DNA from: JAFGOG01 sp034429215
Lineage (GTDB): Bacteria > Chloroflexota > Anaerolineae > JAAYZQ01
Direction of reading: 5' to 3'
DNA: 64,000 nt
NCBI GenBank assembly: GCA_034429215.1
Contig: DAOUGI010000052.1
Location: 9,854 to 73,853, forward strand
A program made the position numbers and the translations under genes. Position 1 is the first letter of the stretch. The number at the start of each line of letters is the position of its first letter. Shown one piece after another: positions 54,153 through 64,000 of the stretch. The notes beneath the pieces are model-generated. The model was not told where the DNA came from. It searched no databases and saw only the letters and a program-made list of their open reading frames with translations.

Positions 54153-55184
54153 ATGGATGAATTAACGCCGCGCCAGCAACTGATCTTGGGACTGATCGTC
54201 CGCGAATATGTCGCCGGAGCGCAGCCGGTCGGCTCCAGAGCCGTCGAAGGCTATGGGCTGGGCGTAAGCTCGGCTACGATCCGCAACGAGATGGCCTCCT
54301 TGGAGGAGCTGGGCTATCTAACCCACCCGCATACCTCGGCCGGGCGTGTGCCCACTGAGGAGGGCTATCGCTACTTTGTCGAGCGGCTGATGCGCGAGAT
54401 TCAATTGCCGCTGGACGATCAGCGCCTGATCCGCCATCAATTCCATCAGGTGGGCGTTGACCTCGAGCAGTGGATGCAGCTTGCCGCTTCGGTGCTGGCC
54501 CGCACCGCCCAGTCGGCGGCTGTCGTGACCAGCCCCAAGATCGACCAGTGCCGGTTGAAACACATGGAGCTGATCGCCATCCGTGAGACGATGGCCATGC
54601 TGATCGTCGTGCTCGAAGGCGGCATGGTTTACCAGCGGATGCTGACCCTCGACGAACCGTTTGGCCAGGAAACCCTCACCCAGATCGGCAACCGCCTGAA
54701 TGACCTGTGCACGGGGGCCTCCATGCCACGGGTAGTGGCCAATCGTTCACAAGTAGGCGTCTTTGAGCAACAGGTCCTGGACATCGTCGTACAGGTGATG
54801 AGCCAGGTCGACGACCAGGCCAACCTGCGCGTCTACCGCGATGGGCTGATCAACATCCTGCGCCAGCCCGAGTTCGCCGAGCCGGAAGTGGCCCAGAAGA
54901 TCGTCCGGGTCCTGGAAGAACGCACTGTGCTCGAGCAATTGATGACCGAGGCGATCCCACTGGACATCGGCGGCGTGCAGGTCATTATCGGCGGCGAAGG
55001 GCGCTGGGATGAGCTCAAGTCGTGCAGCCTGGTGCTCTCACCCTACGGTCTGACCGGCACAGTCACCGGGGCTTTGGGCGTGCTGGGGCCGGTCCGCATG
55101 TCCTACAGCCGGGCCATCTCCACCGTCCGCTATGTCGCCTCGCTGATGACCGACCTGTTCCGCGATCTGTACGGTGAGAGTTAG
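54153..55184 (+). CDS. hrcA: Heat-inducible transcription repressor HrcA
   Basis: 343 residues: an N-terminal winged helix (LTPRQQLILGLIVREY, SSATIRNEMASLEELGYL, HTSAGRVPTEEGYRYFV) and a C-terminal GAF-like domain with IGGEG. It binds the CIRCE site just upstream, so it regulates its own operon. Length is typical. ATG 54153 has a weak ribosome site (GAAAGA), which may keep the repressor level low. Confidence 0.97.
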   Translation: MDELTPRQQLILGLIVREYVAGAQPVGSRAVEGYGLGVSSATIRNEMASLEELGYLTHPHTSAGRVPTEEGYRYFVERLMREIQLPLDDQRLIRHQFHQVGVDLEQWMQLAASVLARTAQSAAVVTSPKIDQCRLKHMELIAIRETMAMLIVVLEGGMVYQRMLTLDEPFGQETLTQIGNRLNDLCTGASMPRVVANRSQVGVFEQQVLDIVVQVMSQVDDQANLRVYRDGLINILRQPEFAEPEVAQKIVRVLEERTVLEQLMTEAIPLDIGGVQVIIGGEGRWDELKSCSLVLSPYGLTGTVTGALGVLGPVRMSYSRAISTVRYVASLMTDLFRDLYGES

Positions 55185-55239
55185 GAATACCAGGACTGAA
55201 CGCAGATGTATGAGATTATGTTGAGGAGAGCTAGATATC

Positions 55240-55857
55240 ATGGCTGAAGAAGAACTTATCACTGAGACCGAAGCACCTTCAGTCGAATCAGTAGCAGAAG
55301 GGGCCGAGACACAGCCCGATGAGCTGGCGGCCCTTCACCGGGAACTGGAACAGACCAAGGCTAAAGAGGCCGAGTATCTGGATGGCTGGCAGCGGGCCAG
55401 GGCCGAGCTGGCTAACGCCCGCAAGCGCTTCCAACGCGACCAGGAACAGGCCTACACCAACGCGACAGCCCAGGTAGTGACCCGCCTGCTGCCGATCGTC
55501 GACGACCTGGAGCGGGCGTTCAATACCCTGCCCCACAACCTGTCTGGCCTGACCTGGATCGGCGGCATCCTGCTCATCCAGCGCAAGCTGGAGCTGCTCC
55601 TGGAGCAGGAAGGCGCCGTTCCGATCGAGGCGGTCGGCCAGCCGTTCGACCCGTTCACCCACGAGGCGGTCACCCTCGAGCCCTCCGACACCGTCCCAGA
55701 GGGGCACGTCATCAGCGAGCTGCAAAAAGGCTACAAGATGGGCGACCGTGTGTTGCGGCCGACCATGGCCCGTGTGTCATCTGGTCCAACCTCAAAGCCA
55801 GAAGTAACATCTGAACCTGCCGAGTCTCCCGACCAGGAGCCGGCAGACGAAAAATAG
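55240..55857 (+). CDS. grpE: Nucleotide exchange factor GrpE
   Basis: 205 residues: an acidic N-terminus, a long coiled coil (about 25-70) and the C-terminal beta domain with PFDPFTHEAV and GYKMGDRVLRPTMARVS. It releases ADP from DnaK. Both hrcA upstream and dnaK downstream are close and on the same strand. The tail past 185 is Pro/Glu-rich, longer than usual. Confidence 0.96.
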   Translation: MAEEELITETEAPSVESVAEGAETQPDELAALHRELEQTKAKEAEYLDGWQRARAELANARKRFQRDQEQAYTNATAQVVTRLLPIVDDLERAFNTLPHNLSGLTWIGGILLIQRKLELLLEQEGAVPIEAVGQPFDPFTHEAVTLEPSDTVPEGHVISELQKGYKMGDRVLRPTMARVSSGPTSKPEVTSEPAESPDQEPADEK

Positions 55858-55889
55858 CCCATTCTTGAACTATTGAAGGAGACGAAATC

Positions 55890-57781
<1,892 letters not shown>

Positions 57782-57782
<1 letters not shown>

Positions 57783-58924
57783 TGAGCGCCAAACGCGACT
57801 ATTACAGCGTTCTGGGCGTCGACCGCCAGGCGACGGACGAGGAGGTCAAAAAGGCCTTCCGTCGCCTGGCGCGCCAGTATCACCCAGACGTAAACAAGAA
57901 CCCTGACGCCGAAGCCAGGTTCAAAGAGATCAACGAAGCCTACGAAGTCCTGTCCGACACCGACAAGCGGGCCATGTACGACCGCTTTGGCCACACCGGC
58001 CCGCAGGCTGGCTTTGGCGGCGGCGGCGGCTTTTCCGGCGGATTTGGCGGCATTGAGGATATCTTTGACGCCTTTTTTGGCGGCGGTATGCGCACCGGGA
58101 CGGCTGCCCGCCCCGGGCCGGTCCGGGGCGTTGACCTGCGCTACAACCTCCAGATCGAATTCGAGGAAGCAGTTTTTGGCTGCGAAAAGCAGATCGTCGT
58201 TCCCCGTCACGAGACCTGTCCCTCCTGCAAGGGAAGTGGTGCTGAGCCTGGCACCCACCCAATCCGCTGTCCGCAGTGTAACGGCACCGGCGAGGTCCGC
58301 CGCCAGCAGCAGACCTTCCTCGGCTCCTTTGTCCAAGTGAACGCCTGCCCGCGCTGCAACGGCGAGCGCGAGATCGTGACCACACCTTGCACCCAATGCC
58401 GAGGGCGCAAGACAATCCAAGTTGAGCGGACCATCTCAGTCAAGATCCCACCCGGCGTCGACACCGGTACCCATGTCCGGCTGGCCGGCGAGGGTGAGGT
58501 CGGCCAGAGAGGGGGGCCGCCAGGCAACCTATTCGTCGTGCTCGACGTCAAGCCCCACCCATATTTCCAGCGACAGGAAAACCACATCGTCCTCGAGATG
58601 CCGCTCAACATGGCGCGAGCTGCCCTGGGCGGCAAAGTCAAGGTTCCAACACTGGATGGTGATGTGGAACTGGACGTTCCCTCTGGCACCCAAACCGGCG
58701 ACACTTTCCGGCTGCGCGCCAAGGGGATACCCTACCTCCAACGCAGCGGCCGGGGCGACCAGCTGATCCTGGTCCGGGTTGTGACTCCCACCAAGCTGAC
58801 GCCCCGCCAAAAGGAGCTGTTCAAAGAATTGGAGAGCACGATGTGCGACGAGGATTGCCGGCAACCAGAAAAGGGGCTCTTTGACAAGATCAGAGACGCC
58901 CTGGGCATAAACGGAGGGAATTAA
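57782..58924 (+). CDS. dnaJ: Co-chaperone DnaJ (Hsp40, type I)
   Basis: 380 residues: a J domain with HPD (YHPDV), a Gly/Phe region, four zinc-binding repeats (CPSCKGSG, CPQCNGTG, CPRCNGER, CTQCRGRK; the third and fourth lack full CxxCxGxG), then C-terminal substrate-binding domains. It stimulates DnaK ATPase. Its ATG overlaps the dnaK stop by one base. Confidence 0.97.
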
Positions 58925-58932
58925 CTACTAGA

Positions 58933-59895
58933 TTGATATGGCTTGAGATCTGCGTCCAGGCCGGCAGCGACACGGAAGTGGCCGAAGCCGTAACCAGCTT
59001 GTTCAACCGCTATGGCTGTGGCGGGGCAGTGATCGAGGTGCCGGTGGACCTATTCGAGCACGAGTTGGACACTGCCCCCCTGCCAACTCACGTCATAGTC
59101 AAGACCTACCTGCCCCTCGACGGCACGGCTGACGAGCTGCGCCGCCGATTGGAGGAAGGCCTGTGGCACTTGGCGCAGATCCACCCGTTCCCGGAACCAA
59201 CCATCCGCGAGCTGGCCGAAGCAGATTGGGCTGAAGCCTGGAAACAGCAATATCACCTCCTGCGCGTCGGCCGGCGCGTGGTTATCGTTCCCGCCTGGGA
59301 GTCGTACGATCCCACCCCCGCTGAGGTCGTCATCCGCCTGGAACCGGGCATGGCTTTCGGCACCGGGCTGCACCCAACCACCCGCCTCTGCCTGGAGGCG
59401 ATTGAGCAGCGCCTCTCGCCCGGCCAAACCGTCCTCGACGTCGGCACCGGATCCGGCATCCTGGCCATCGCCGCCGCCAAGCTTGGCGGCAGCCCTGTCC
59501 TGGCCATTGATGCCGATCCCCAGGCAGTCACCGTCGCCCAGCAGAACGTCGCGCTGAACGGCGTCGCCAACCAGGTCCAAGTGCGGCACAGCTCCCTGCC
59601 CGGCGGCGGAGAGATGCCCGTCTATTTTGTCCTGGAACACCCGCTCGAGCCGCTCGACGCCGGGCAATTCCACCTGGTCGCAGTTAACATCCTTGCCCCA
59701 GTCATTGTCGGCATGGCTCATGCCCTGGCCGCTCGCCTGGCGCCCGGTGGCTGTGTCGTCGCCGCCGGCCTCGTCGACAGCCAGGAAGAGGAGGTCACCG
59801 CTGCGTTTCACGCCCAAGGGCTCGAGATTGTCAACCGCGCCCAGGAGAAAGACTGGATATGCCTCACCGCTTCTTTATCCCCCCCGAGTGGCTGA
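58933..59895 (+). CDS. prmA: Ribosomal protein L11 methyltransferase
   Basis: 320 residues with a SAM-binding motif DVGTGSGILAIAA, GMAFGTGLHPTT and a VNILA motif near the active site. It methylates ribosomal protein L11. The apparent start is TTG 58933 (MIWLEI), 13 bases after GGAGGG. Its 3' end overlaps rsmE by 37 bases. The placement behind dnaJ, with rsmE next, is a common bacterial order. Confidence 0.93.
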   Translation: MIWLEICVQAGSDTEVAEAVTSLFNRYGCGGAVIEVPVDLFEHELDTAPLPTHVIVKTYLPLDGTADELRRRLEEGLWHLAQIHPFPEPTIRELAEADWAEAWKQQYHLLRVGRRVVIVPAWESYDPTPAEVVIRLEPGMAFGTGLHPTTRLCLEAIEQRLSPGQTVLDVGTGSGILAIAAAKLGGSPVLAIDADPQAVTVAQQNVALNGVANQVQVRHSSLPGGGEMPVYFVLEHPLEPLDAGQFHLVAVNILAPVIVGMAHALAARLAPGGCVVAAGLVDSQEEEVTAAFHAQGLEIVNRAQEKDWICLTASLSPPSG

Positions 59896-60611
59896 CAGGC
59901 GACGCCGTCGCCATTGCGGGCTCCCAAGCCCGCCAGATCGCCCGCGTCCTGCGGATGCGGCCCGGCGACCGCCTGGTCGTGCTTGATGACTGTGGATGGG
60001 AGTTTGAGGTGCAACTGCTCGTCGTTCAGCCCGAGCTGGTAAGAGGCGAGATATTGAGCCGGCGGTCGGCAACCGGCGAGCCGCACACCCGCATCATCCT
60101 CTATCAGGGCATGCTAAAAAGGGACCATTTCGAGTTTGTCCTGCAAAAGGGCACCGAGCTGGGCATCGCCGAGTTTGTGCCGCTGATTACCGCCCGGACC
60201 GTAGCGCTGGACCGCGATGCACCGGGCAAAAAACACTCCCGCTGGCAGGCGATCATCCAGGAGGCCGCCGAGCAGAGCCGGCGGGGCCGAAAGCCGGCGC
60301 TGCGCGCAGCCATACCCTTTGCCCAGGCGTGCGAAGAGGTGAGCCGCTGCGCCGGACTCAAGCTGCTACCCTGGGAGGAGGAAACCCAGACCGGCCTGCG
60401 CGGTGTTCTGCGGGCTGCCGCACCGGCTGGAACACCGACCACCGTCCATCTCTTCATTGGGCCGGAGGGTGGCTTTACCCCCGGCGAGGCAGGCCTGGCG
60501 CAGGATCACGGGCTGCTGCCGGTCACGCTCGGGCGGCGCATCCTCCGCGCCGAGACCGCCGGGTTGGTGGCTACCGCCGCCATCCTGTACGAACGGGGCG
60601 ATCTTGAATAG
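59859..60611 (+). CDS. rsmE: 16S rRNA m3U1498 methyltransferase
   Basis: 250 residues with RFFIPPEW at the N-terminus, a PUA-like domain, then a SPOUT methyltransferase domain with FIGPEGGFTPGE and GRRILRAETA. It methylates U1498 of 16S rRNA. It starts inside the prmA coding region, so they are likely coupled. Confidence 0.95.
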   Translation: MPHRFFIPPEWLTGDAVAIAGSQARQIARVLRMRPGDRLVVLDDCGWEFEVQLLVVQPELVRGEILSRRSATGEPHTRIILYQGMLKRDHFEFVLQKGTELGIAEFVPLITARTVALDRDAPGKKHSRWQAIIQEAAEQSRRGRKPALRAAIPFAQACEEVSRCAGLKLLPWEEETQTGLRGVLRAAAPAGTPTTVHLFIGPEGGFTPGEAGLAQDHGLLPVTLGRRILRAETAGLVATAAILYERGDLE

Positions 60612-60637
60612 CATCGCCCCAGGGGAATGAGCACGCT

Positions 60638-61129
60638 ATGCGCCTGATATCACGGCGGTCGATAGAATGTGACGACGCCGAGTTCGGCGCCCTGGCGCAA
60701 GCCATCCTGGACGAGGGACTGACGTTGCGCTTTCGCGCCAAGGGGATGAGTATGCACCCGTTCGTCCGCACCGGCGACCTCCTGCACGTCCGGGCAGTGG
60801 CTCCCGAGCAGGTGCGCGTCGGCGATCTGGTTATGTTCCGGACCGCCGGCTCGAAAGTAATCGTCCACCGCGTGCTGCGGCGGACGAAATTGGCAGAGAA
60901 ACTCGCCTTTGTCATCAAGGGTGATCGGGTCGAACAGCCCGACGGCATTGTCCCGGCCGAAAATATCCTGGGCCAGGTGATCGCCCGCGAGCGGAACGGA
61001 GTCAAGATCGACCTGACCACGCCCGCGCGGCGCTTGGTGAAGGCAGGGATCGCCTGGCTGTCGCCGGTCTGGCCTGTCGTGATGCCTATCGCCGGCCGGC
61101 TGCGCTCTATCGTTAAAAGAAGGAGTTGA
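60638..61129 (+). CDS. S24/S26-like signal peptidase family protein
   Basis: 163 residues with RFRAKGMSMHPFVRTGD (nucleophile Ser near 38), VRVGDLVMFR, IVHRVL and KGDR. This matches the S26 family, closer to the SipW/archaeal type with a His where Lys often sits. There is a hydrophobic segment near the C-terminus (about 138-150) but none at the N-terminus. It could cleave signal peptides or act like an S24 self-processing protein. The next gene, five bases on, encodes a secreted C25 peptidase. Confidence 0.75.
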   Translation: MRLISRRSIECDDAEFGALAQAILDEGLTLRFRAKGMSMHPFVRTGDLLHVRAVAPEQVRVGDLVMFRTAGSKVIVHRVLRRTKLAEKLAFVIKGDRVEQPDGIVPAENILGQVIARERNGVKIDLTTPARRLVKAGIAWLSPVWPVVMPIAGRLRSIVKRRS

Positions 61130-61133
61130 ACCG

Positions 61134-64000
61134 ATGTTTAGATTCTTTTCTTCGCGCGGAATGATGGTGGGAACTACAGTGGGCCTGCTGCTTTTCGTGA
61201 TAGCCCTGGTGCTGCTTGGGCCTGCACCGCGCGCCGACGCCGCAAGTGTTCCACAGCCGCAAACCCCTGCCGTCCGGCTACAGCCTGGCGATGGCGTGCA
61301 ACTGCTGTCTTCAGACGACGGCGGGATCACCTTCCAAGTGTCGGTGCCATGGGACCAACTGGTCGTCGAGCCGCTGACCAACGATGGCCGGCAGTTCGTC
61401 CGGCTGTCCATGCCAGGTTGGTCCGTCACCCAACAGTCAGGAGAGCCGCAACTGCCGCTCGTGGCCCTGGCCCTGGGCGTGCCCTTTGGCGTTGGCCTGC
61501 AAGTTGAAGTGGTTCCGGGTGCGACCAGCTCGGTGGCACTGCCAAACCCGGTCGTCCCTGCTCCAACGCTGCGAGCCGATTGGGATCTGGACGCTTTAAC
61601 CCAAGGGCGCAGCCTGTTGCCCACCCCGGTCACCGAGCTCGACCCGGCGGGCGAGATTTACGGGTCCGGTGCCGCCTATCCGGGTGTATTGGCCGAGATC
61701 GCAGACGACGGCATCATCCGCCAGCAGCGCGTCGTTGGAATAGTCGTGTATCCAATCCAGTACCAACCGGGATCGAAGACGGTGACAATCTACCACAGCC
61801 TGATCGTCCATGTCCGTTTCAAGCCCGATCCGTCCGCCGATGGCCTGGCCCTGGGTTCTCAGCCAGAATCGGCAGCTTACGAGGAGCTGTTCCAGACACA
61901 GATCCTCAACTACGACTCGGCCCGCGCCTGGCGCCAGAAACCGGCCGACACCGCTGCTTCCGCCGCTCCTTGGACGCCGCCGGTCCCCGGCTACAAGATG
62001 CTAATCAGGCAGGAAGGGATGTACAAGGTTACCTACACCGACCTGGTAACTGCCGGCGTGCCGGTCGACGACCTCATCCCCTCCACCCTCCAGGTCATGA
62101 ACATGGGCGCCCAGATCGCTATCTCTGTGACCGGCGAAGCCGACAACAGCTTCGATCCGGGGGATTACCTGCTGTTCTACGGGCAGGGGGTAAATACCAA
62201 GTACACCACCGACAATGTCTACTGGCTCACCTACGGTCAGGGTCCGGGACTGCGCATGACCAGCCGGGATGGGACGCCGTCGGCCGGCGCCAACCCCCTT
62301 CCTTACAGTGCCCGCCTGTACGCGCAACAGAACGCCTACTACATGAGCCGAGTGCCGGGCGACGAAAACCTGGAGCGGTTTCTGTGGGATTATGTCTATG
62401 CGCCCAGCAAACCGTCCTGGTCCTACACCTTTTCGCTGACGTCGCTGCCCGCCGAACCGTCCACGGCAACGCTCCAGTTCCGGCTGTTGGGTTATGTCGA
62501 CAACGGCATCAACCCTGACCATCACACCCAGATTACCGTGAACGGCAACCTGGTAGCCGAGGATTGGTGGGACGGCCTCACCTGGTACACGGTTACGGTC
62601 AGCTTTCCCCAATCGTACCTGGCAGTAGGAAGCAACACCCTCACCCTCACCTGCCCGAACGATACGGGGGTTGGCTATGACCTGGTGTACGTTGACTGGG
62701 TCGAGCTGACCTATTCGCGCCTGTTTACGGCCACGGCCGATCTGTTGTCGTTCGGCTATGACATCACCGGCACCTGGAAATACGAGGCCGGCGGCCTGAC
62801 CAGCGATCAGGTGTTCGCCTTTGATGTGTCCAACGTCGGCGCGGTTGAAGAGATCACCGGCGGCCTGGTCATCACTGCGACTTCGGGTTTTTCATTCCTG
62901 TTCACCGACCAGGTGACGACGCCCACCAATTATGTAGTCATGTCCGGCTCCAAGTTCCTATCGCCGCCAAGCATCGTGCCGGATACGCCCTCCGATCTAC
63001 AGGCGGCAACCAACGGTGCCGACTATATCCTGTTGACCCATCCGGCCTTTTACAGCGACGTCGTGCCCCTGGCAGACCACCGCGCGTCGCGAGGGCTGAG
63101 GGTGGCGCTGATCGACGTCCAGGATGTGTACGACGAGTTTGGCTATGGCCTCACCGGCGTCAAGCCGATCCGCGATTTCCTCGGTTATGCCGCCGCTCAT
63201 TGGCAACCGCCGGCCGCCAGCTATGTGGTCCTGGTCGGCGACGGGAACTATGATCCCAAGAACTACCGAGGGCTGAACAAAACCTCCTTCTTCCCGCCCT
63301 ACCTGGCCCCGGTTGATCCGTGGATCAACGAAACGGCCGCCGATAACCGGTACGTAACCTTGACCGAGGGCGATAACCTTCCCGACATGATGCTCGGCCG
63401 TCTGCCGGTCAACTCGACAACCCAGGCCAGCGCGGTGGTCAGCAAGACCCTAACCTACGAGCAAAACCCGCCGGCCGGCGATTGGAGTCAGCGCCTGCTG
63501 TTCGTCGCCGACGACGCCGACAGCGCCGGTGACTTTGCCGCCGCCTCGGAGCATTTCATCGACTGTTGTGTGCCAGAGCCCTATAAATCTAAATCGGACC
63601 GGGTTTACTATCTAGTCACCCACCAGACACCCGCCGAGGCCAAGGCCGCCATCATCGCGGCGATCAGCGATGGGCGATTGATCGTCAACTACATCGGCCA
63701 CTCCGCTTACACCTATTGGGCCGCTGAACAGCTTTTTCACGCCAACGACATCCCCTCCCTCAACAACGGCAACAAGCTGCCGATCATGCTGCCGATGACC
63801 TGCTACGAAGGCTATTACCATTCCCCGCAGACGAACCAGGAATCGATGGGCGAGCGGATCGTCCGAGCCGTCGGGCGGGGTGCCGTGGCAAGCTGGTCGC
63901 CGACAGGCCTTGGCGTCGCGACCGCCCACGACTTTTTGGACCAGGGGTTCCTGGACGCATTGTTCAAGGACGGGCTGCGCAGGGTTGGTGAGGCGACAAC
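61134..64000 (+). CDS. Secreted gingipain-like C25 peptidase (partial, 3' end outside window)
   Basis: At least 955 residues; the frame is open to the window edge. A signal peptide (about 1-38) leads to beta-rich N-terminal regions. A caspase-like C25 domain follows, with YILLTHPAFY, YVVLVGDGNYD, the catalytic His in NYIGHSAY (H856) and Cys in MTCYEG (C890). C25 includes gingipains and the PorU sortase-like peptidase; either secreted protease or surface sorting is possible. AGGAG precedes ATG 61134. The C-terminus, where a sorting signal would lie, is not visible. Confidence 0.82.
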   Translation, partial: MFRFFSSRGMMVGTTVGLLLFVIALVLLGPAPRADAASVPQPQTPAVRLQPGDGVQLLSSDDGGITFQVSVPWDQLVVEPLTNDGRQFVRLSMPGWSVTQQSGEPQLPLVALALGVPFGVGLQVEVVPGATSSVALPNPVVPAPTLRADWDLDALTQGRSLLPTPVTELDPAGEIYGSGAAYPGVLAEIADDGIIRQQRVVGIVVYPIQYQPGSKTVTIYHSLIVHVRFKPDPSADGLALGSQPESAAYEELFQTQILNYDSARAWRQKPADTAASAAPWTPPVPGYKMLIRQEGMYKVTYTDLVTAGVPVDDLIPSTLQVMNMGAQIAISVTGEADNSFDPGDYLLFYGQGVNTKYTTDNVYWLTYGQGPGLRMTSRDGTPSAGANPLPYSARLYAQQNAYYMSRVPGDENLERFLWDYVYAPSKPSWSYTFSLTSLPAEPSTATLQFRLLGYVDNGINPDHHTQITVNGNLVAEDWWDGLTWYTVTVSFPQSYLAVGSNTLTLTCPNDTGVGYDLVYVDWVELTYSRLFTATADLLSFGYDITGTWKYEAGGLTSDQVFAFDVSNVGAVEEITGGLVITATSGFSFLFTDQVTTPTNYVVMSGSKFLSPPSIVPDTPSDLQAATNGADYILLTHPAFYSDVVPLADHRASRGLRVALIDVQDVYDEFGYGLTGVKPIRDFLGYAAAHWQPPAASYVVLVGDGNYDPKNYRGLNKTSFFPPYLAPVDPWINETAADNRYVTLTEGDNLPDMMLGRLPVNSTTQASAVVSKTLTYEQNPPAGDWSQRLLFVADDADSAGDFAAASEHFIDCCVPEPYKSKSDRVYYLVTHQTPAEAKAAIIAAISDGRLIVNYIGHSAYTYWAAEQLFHANDIPSLNNGNKLPIMLPMTCYEGYYHSPQTNQESMGERIVRAVGRGAVASWSPTGLGVATAHDFLDQGFLDALFKDGLRRVGEAT

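Overview
The window is GC-rich, gene-dense DNA, most like a member of the Chloroflexota, probably class Anaerolineae. This is an inference from gene content and style. Pointers are secreted proteins ending in a YLP-type motif, kinases and phosphatases carrying zinc ribbons and FHA domains, a DUF4418/ABC cassette, a SARP-type regulator with an ATPase, and a CIRCE-controlled hrcA-grpE-dnaK-dnaJ operon. No rRNA, tRNA, CRISPR array, transposase or phage gene was seen. No gap between genes exceeds about 235 bases; the longer ones hold promoters, hairpins or short repeats, listed separately.

Layout. 1-4150: the end of a GH31-type glycosidase, then a NarL-type two-component pair. 4361-15371: a 1924-residue secreted surface protein and three consecutive two-domain multicopper-oxidase (MCO) homologues. 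15440-19956: a small membrane-anchored protein, a DUF4418 protein, two FtsX/MacB permeases, their ATPase and a lone receiver domain. 20154-22582: a CDGSH iron-sulfur protein, a lipoprotein cytochrome c, class II fructose-bisphosphate aldolase and ribulose-phosphate epimerase. 22644-31056 (minus strand): secreted repeat proteins, comprising two adhesin-like proteins, a beta-helix protein, a PLAT-domain protein, a collagen-like protein and two small YLP-tailed proteins. 31179-34505 (minus strand): a large SARP-like ATPase regulator with a consensus promoter. 34741-35547: a PPK2 polyphosphate kinase. 35728-47058: a signalling island of four Ser/Thr kinases, two PP2C phosphatases, a VWA protein and a zinc-ribbon/FHA protein. 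47278-53998: acyl-CoA dehydrogenase, glycosyltransferase, sugar-phosphate transferase, an anchored Cys-rich protein and a DUF2723 membrane protein. 54051-60611: the heat-shock operon with prmA and rsmE. 60638-64000: an S26-like peptidase and the start of a gingipain-like C25 peptidase, cut by the window edge.

Most striking is the MCO trio. The first protein keeps copper ligands only in domain 1, the second only in domain 2, and the third in neither. Together they offer one complete set, as if a six-domain, ceruloplasmin-like oxidase were split over three polypeptides. The neighbouring ABC cassette, cytochrome c and CDGSH protein may be functionally linked, but only by position. The second major theme is cell-surface biology: many exported repeat proteins, several sharing a C-terminal YLP motif, near a kinase/phosphatase network whose substrates may bind FHA domains.
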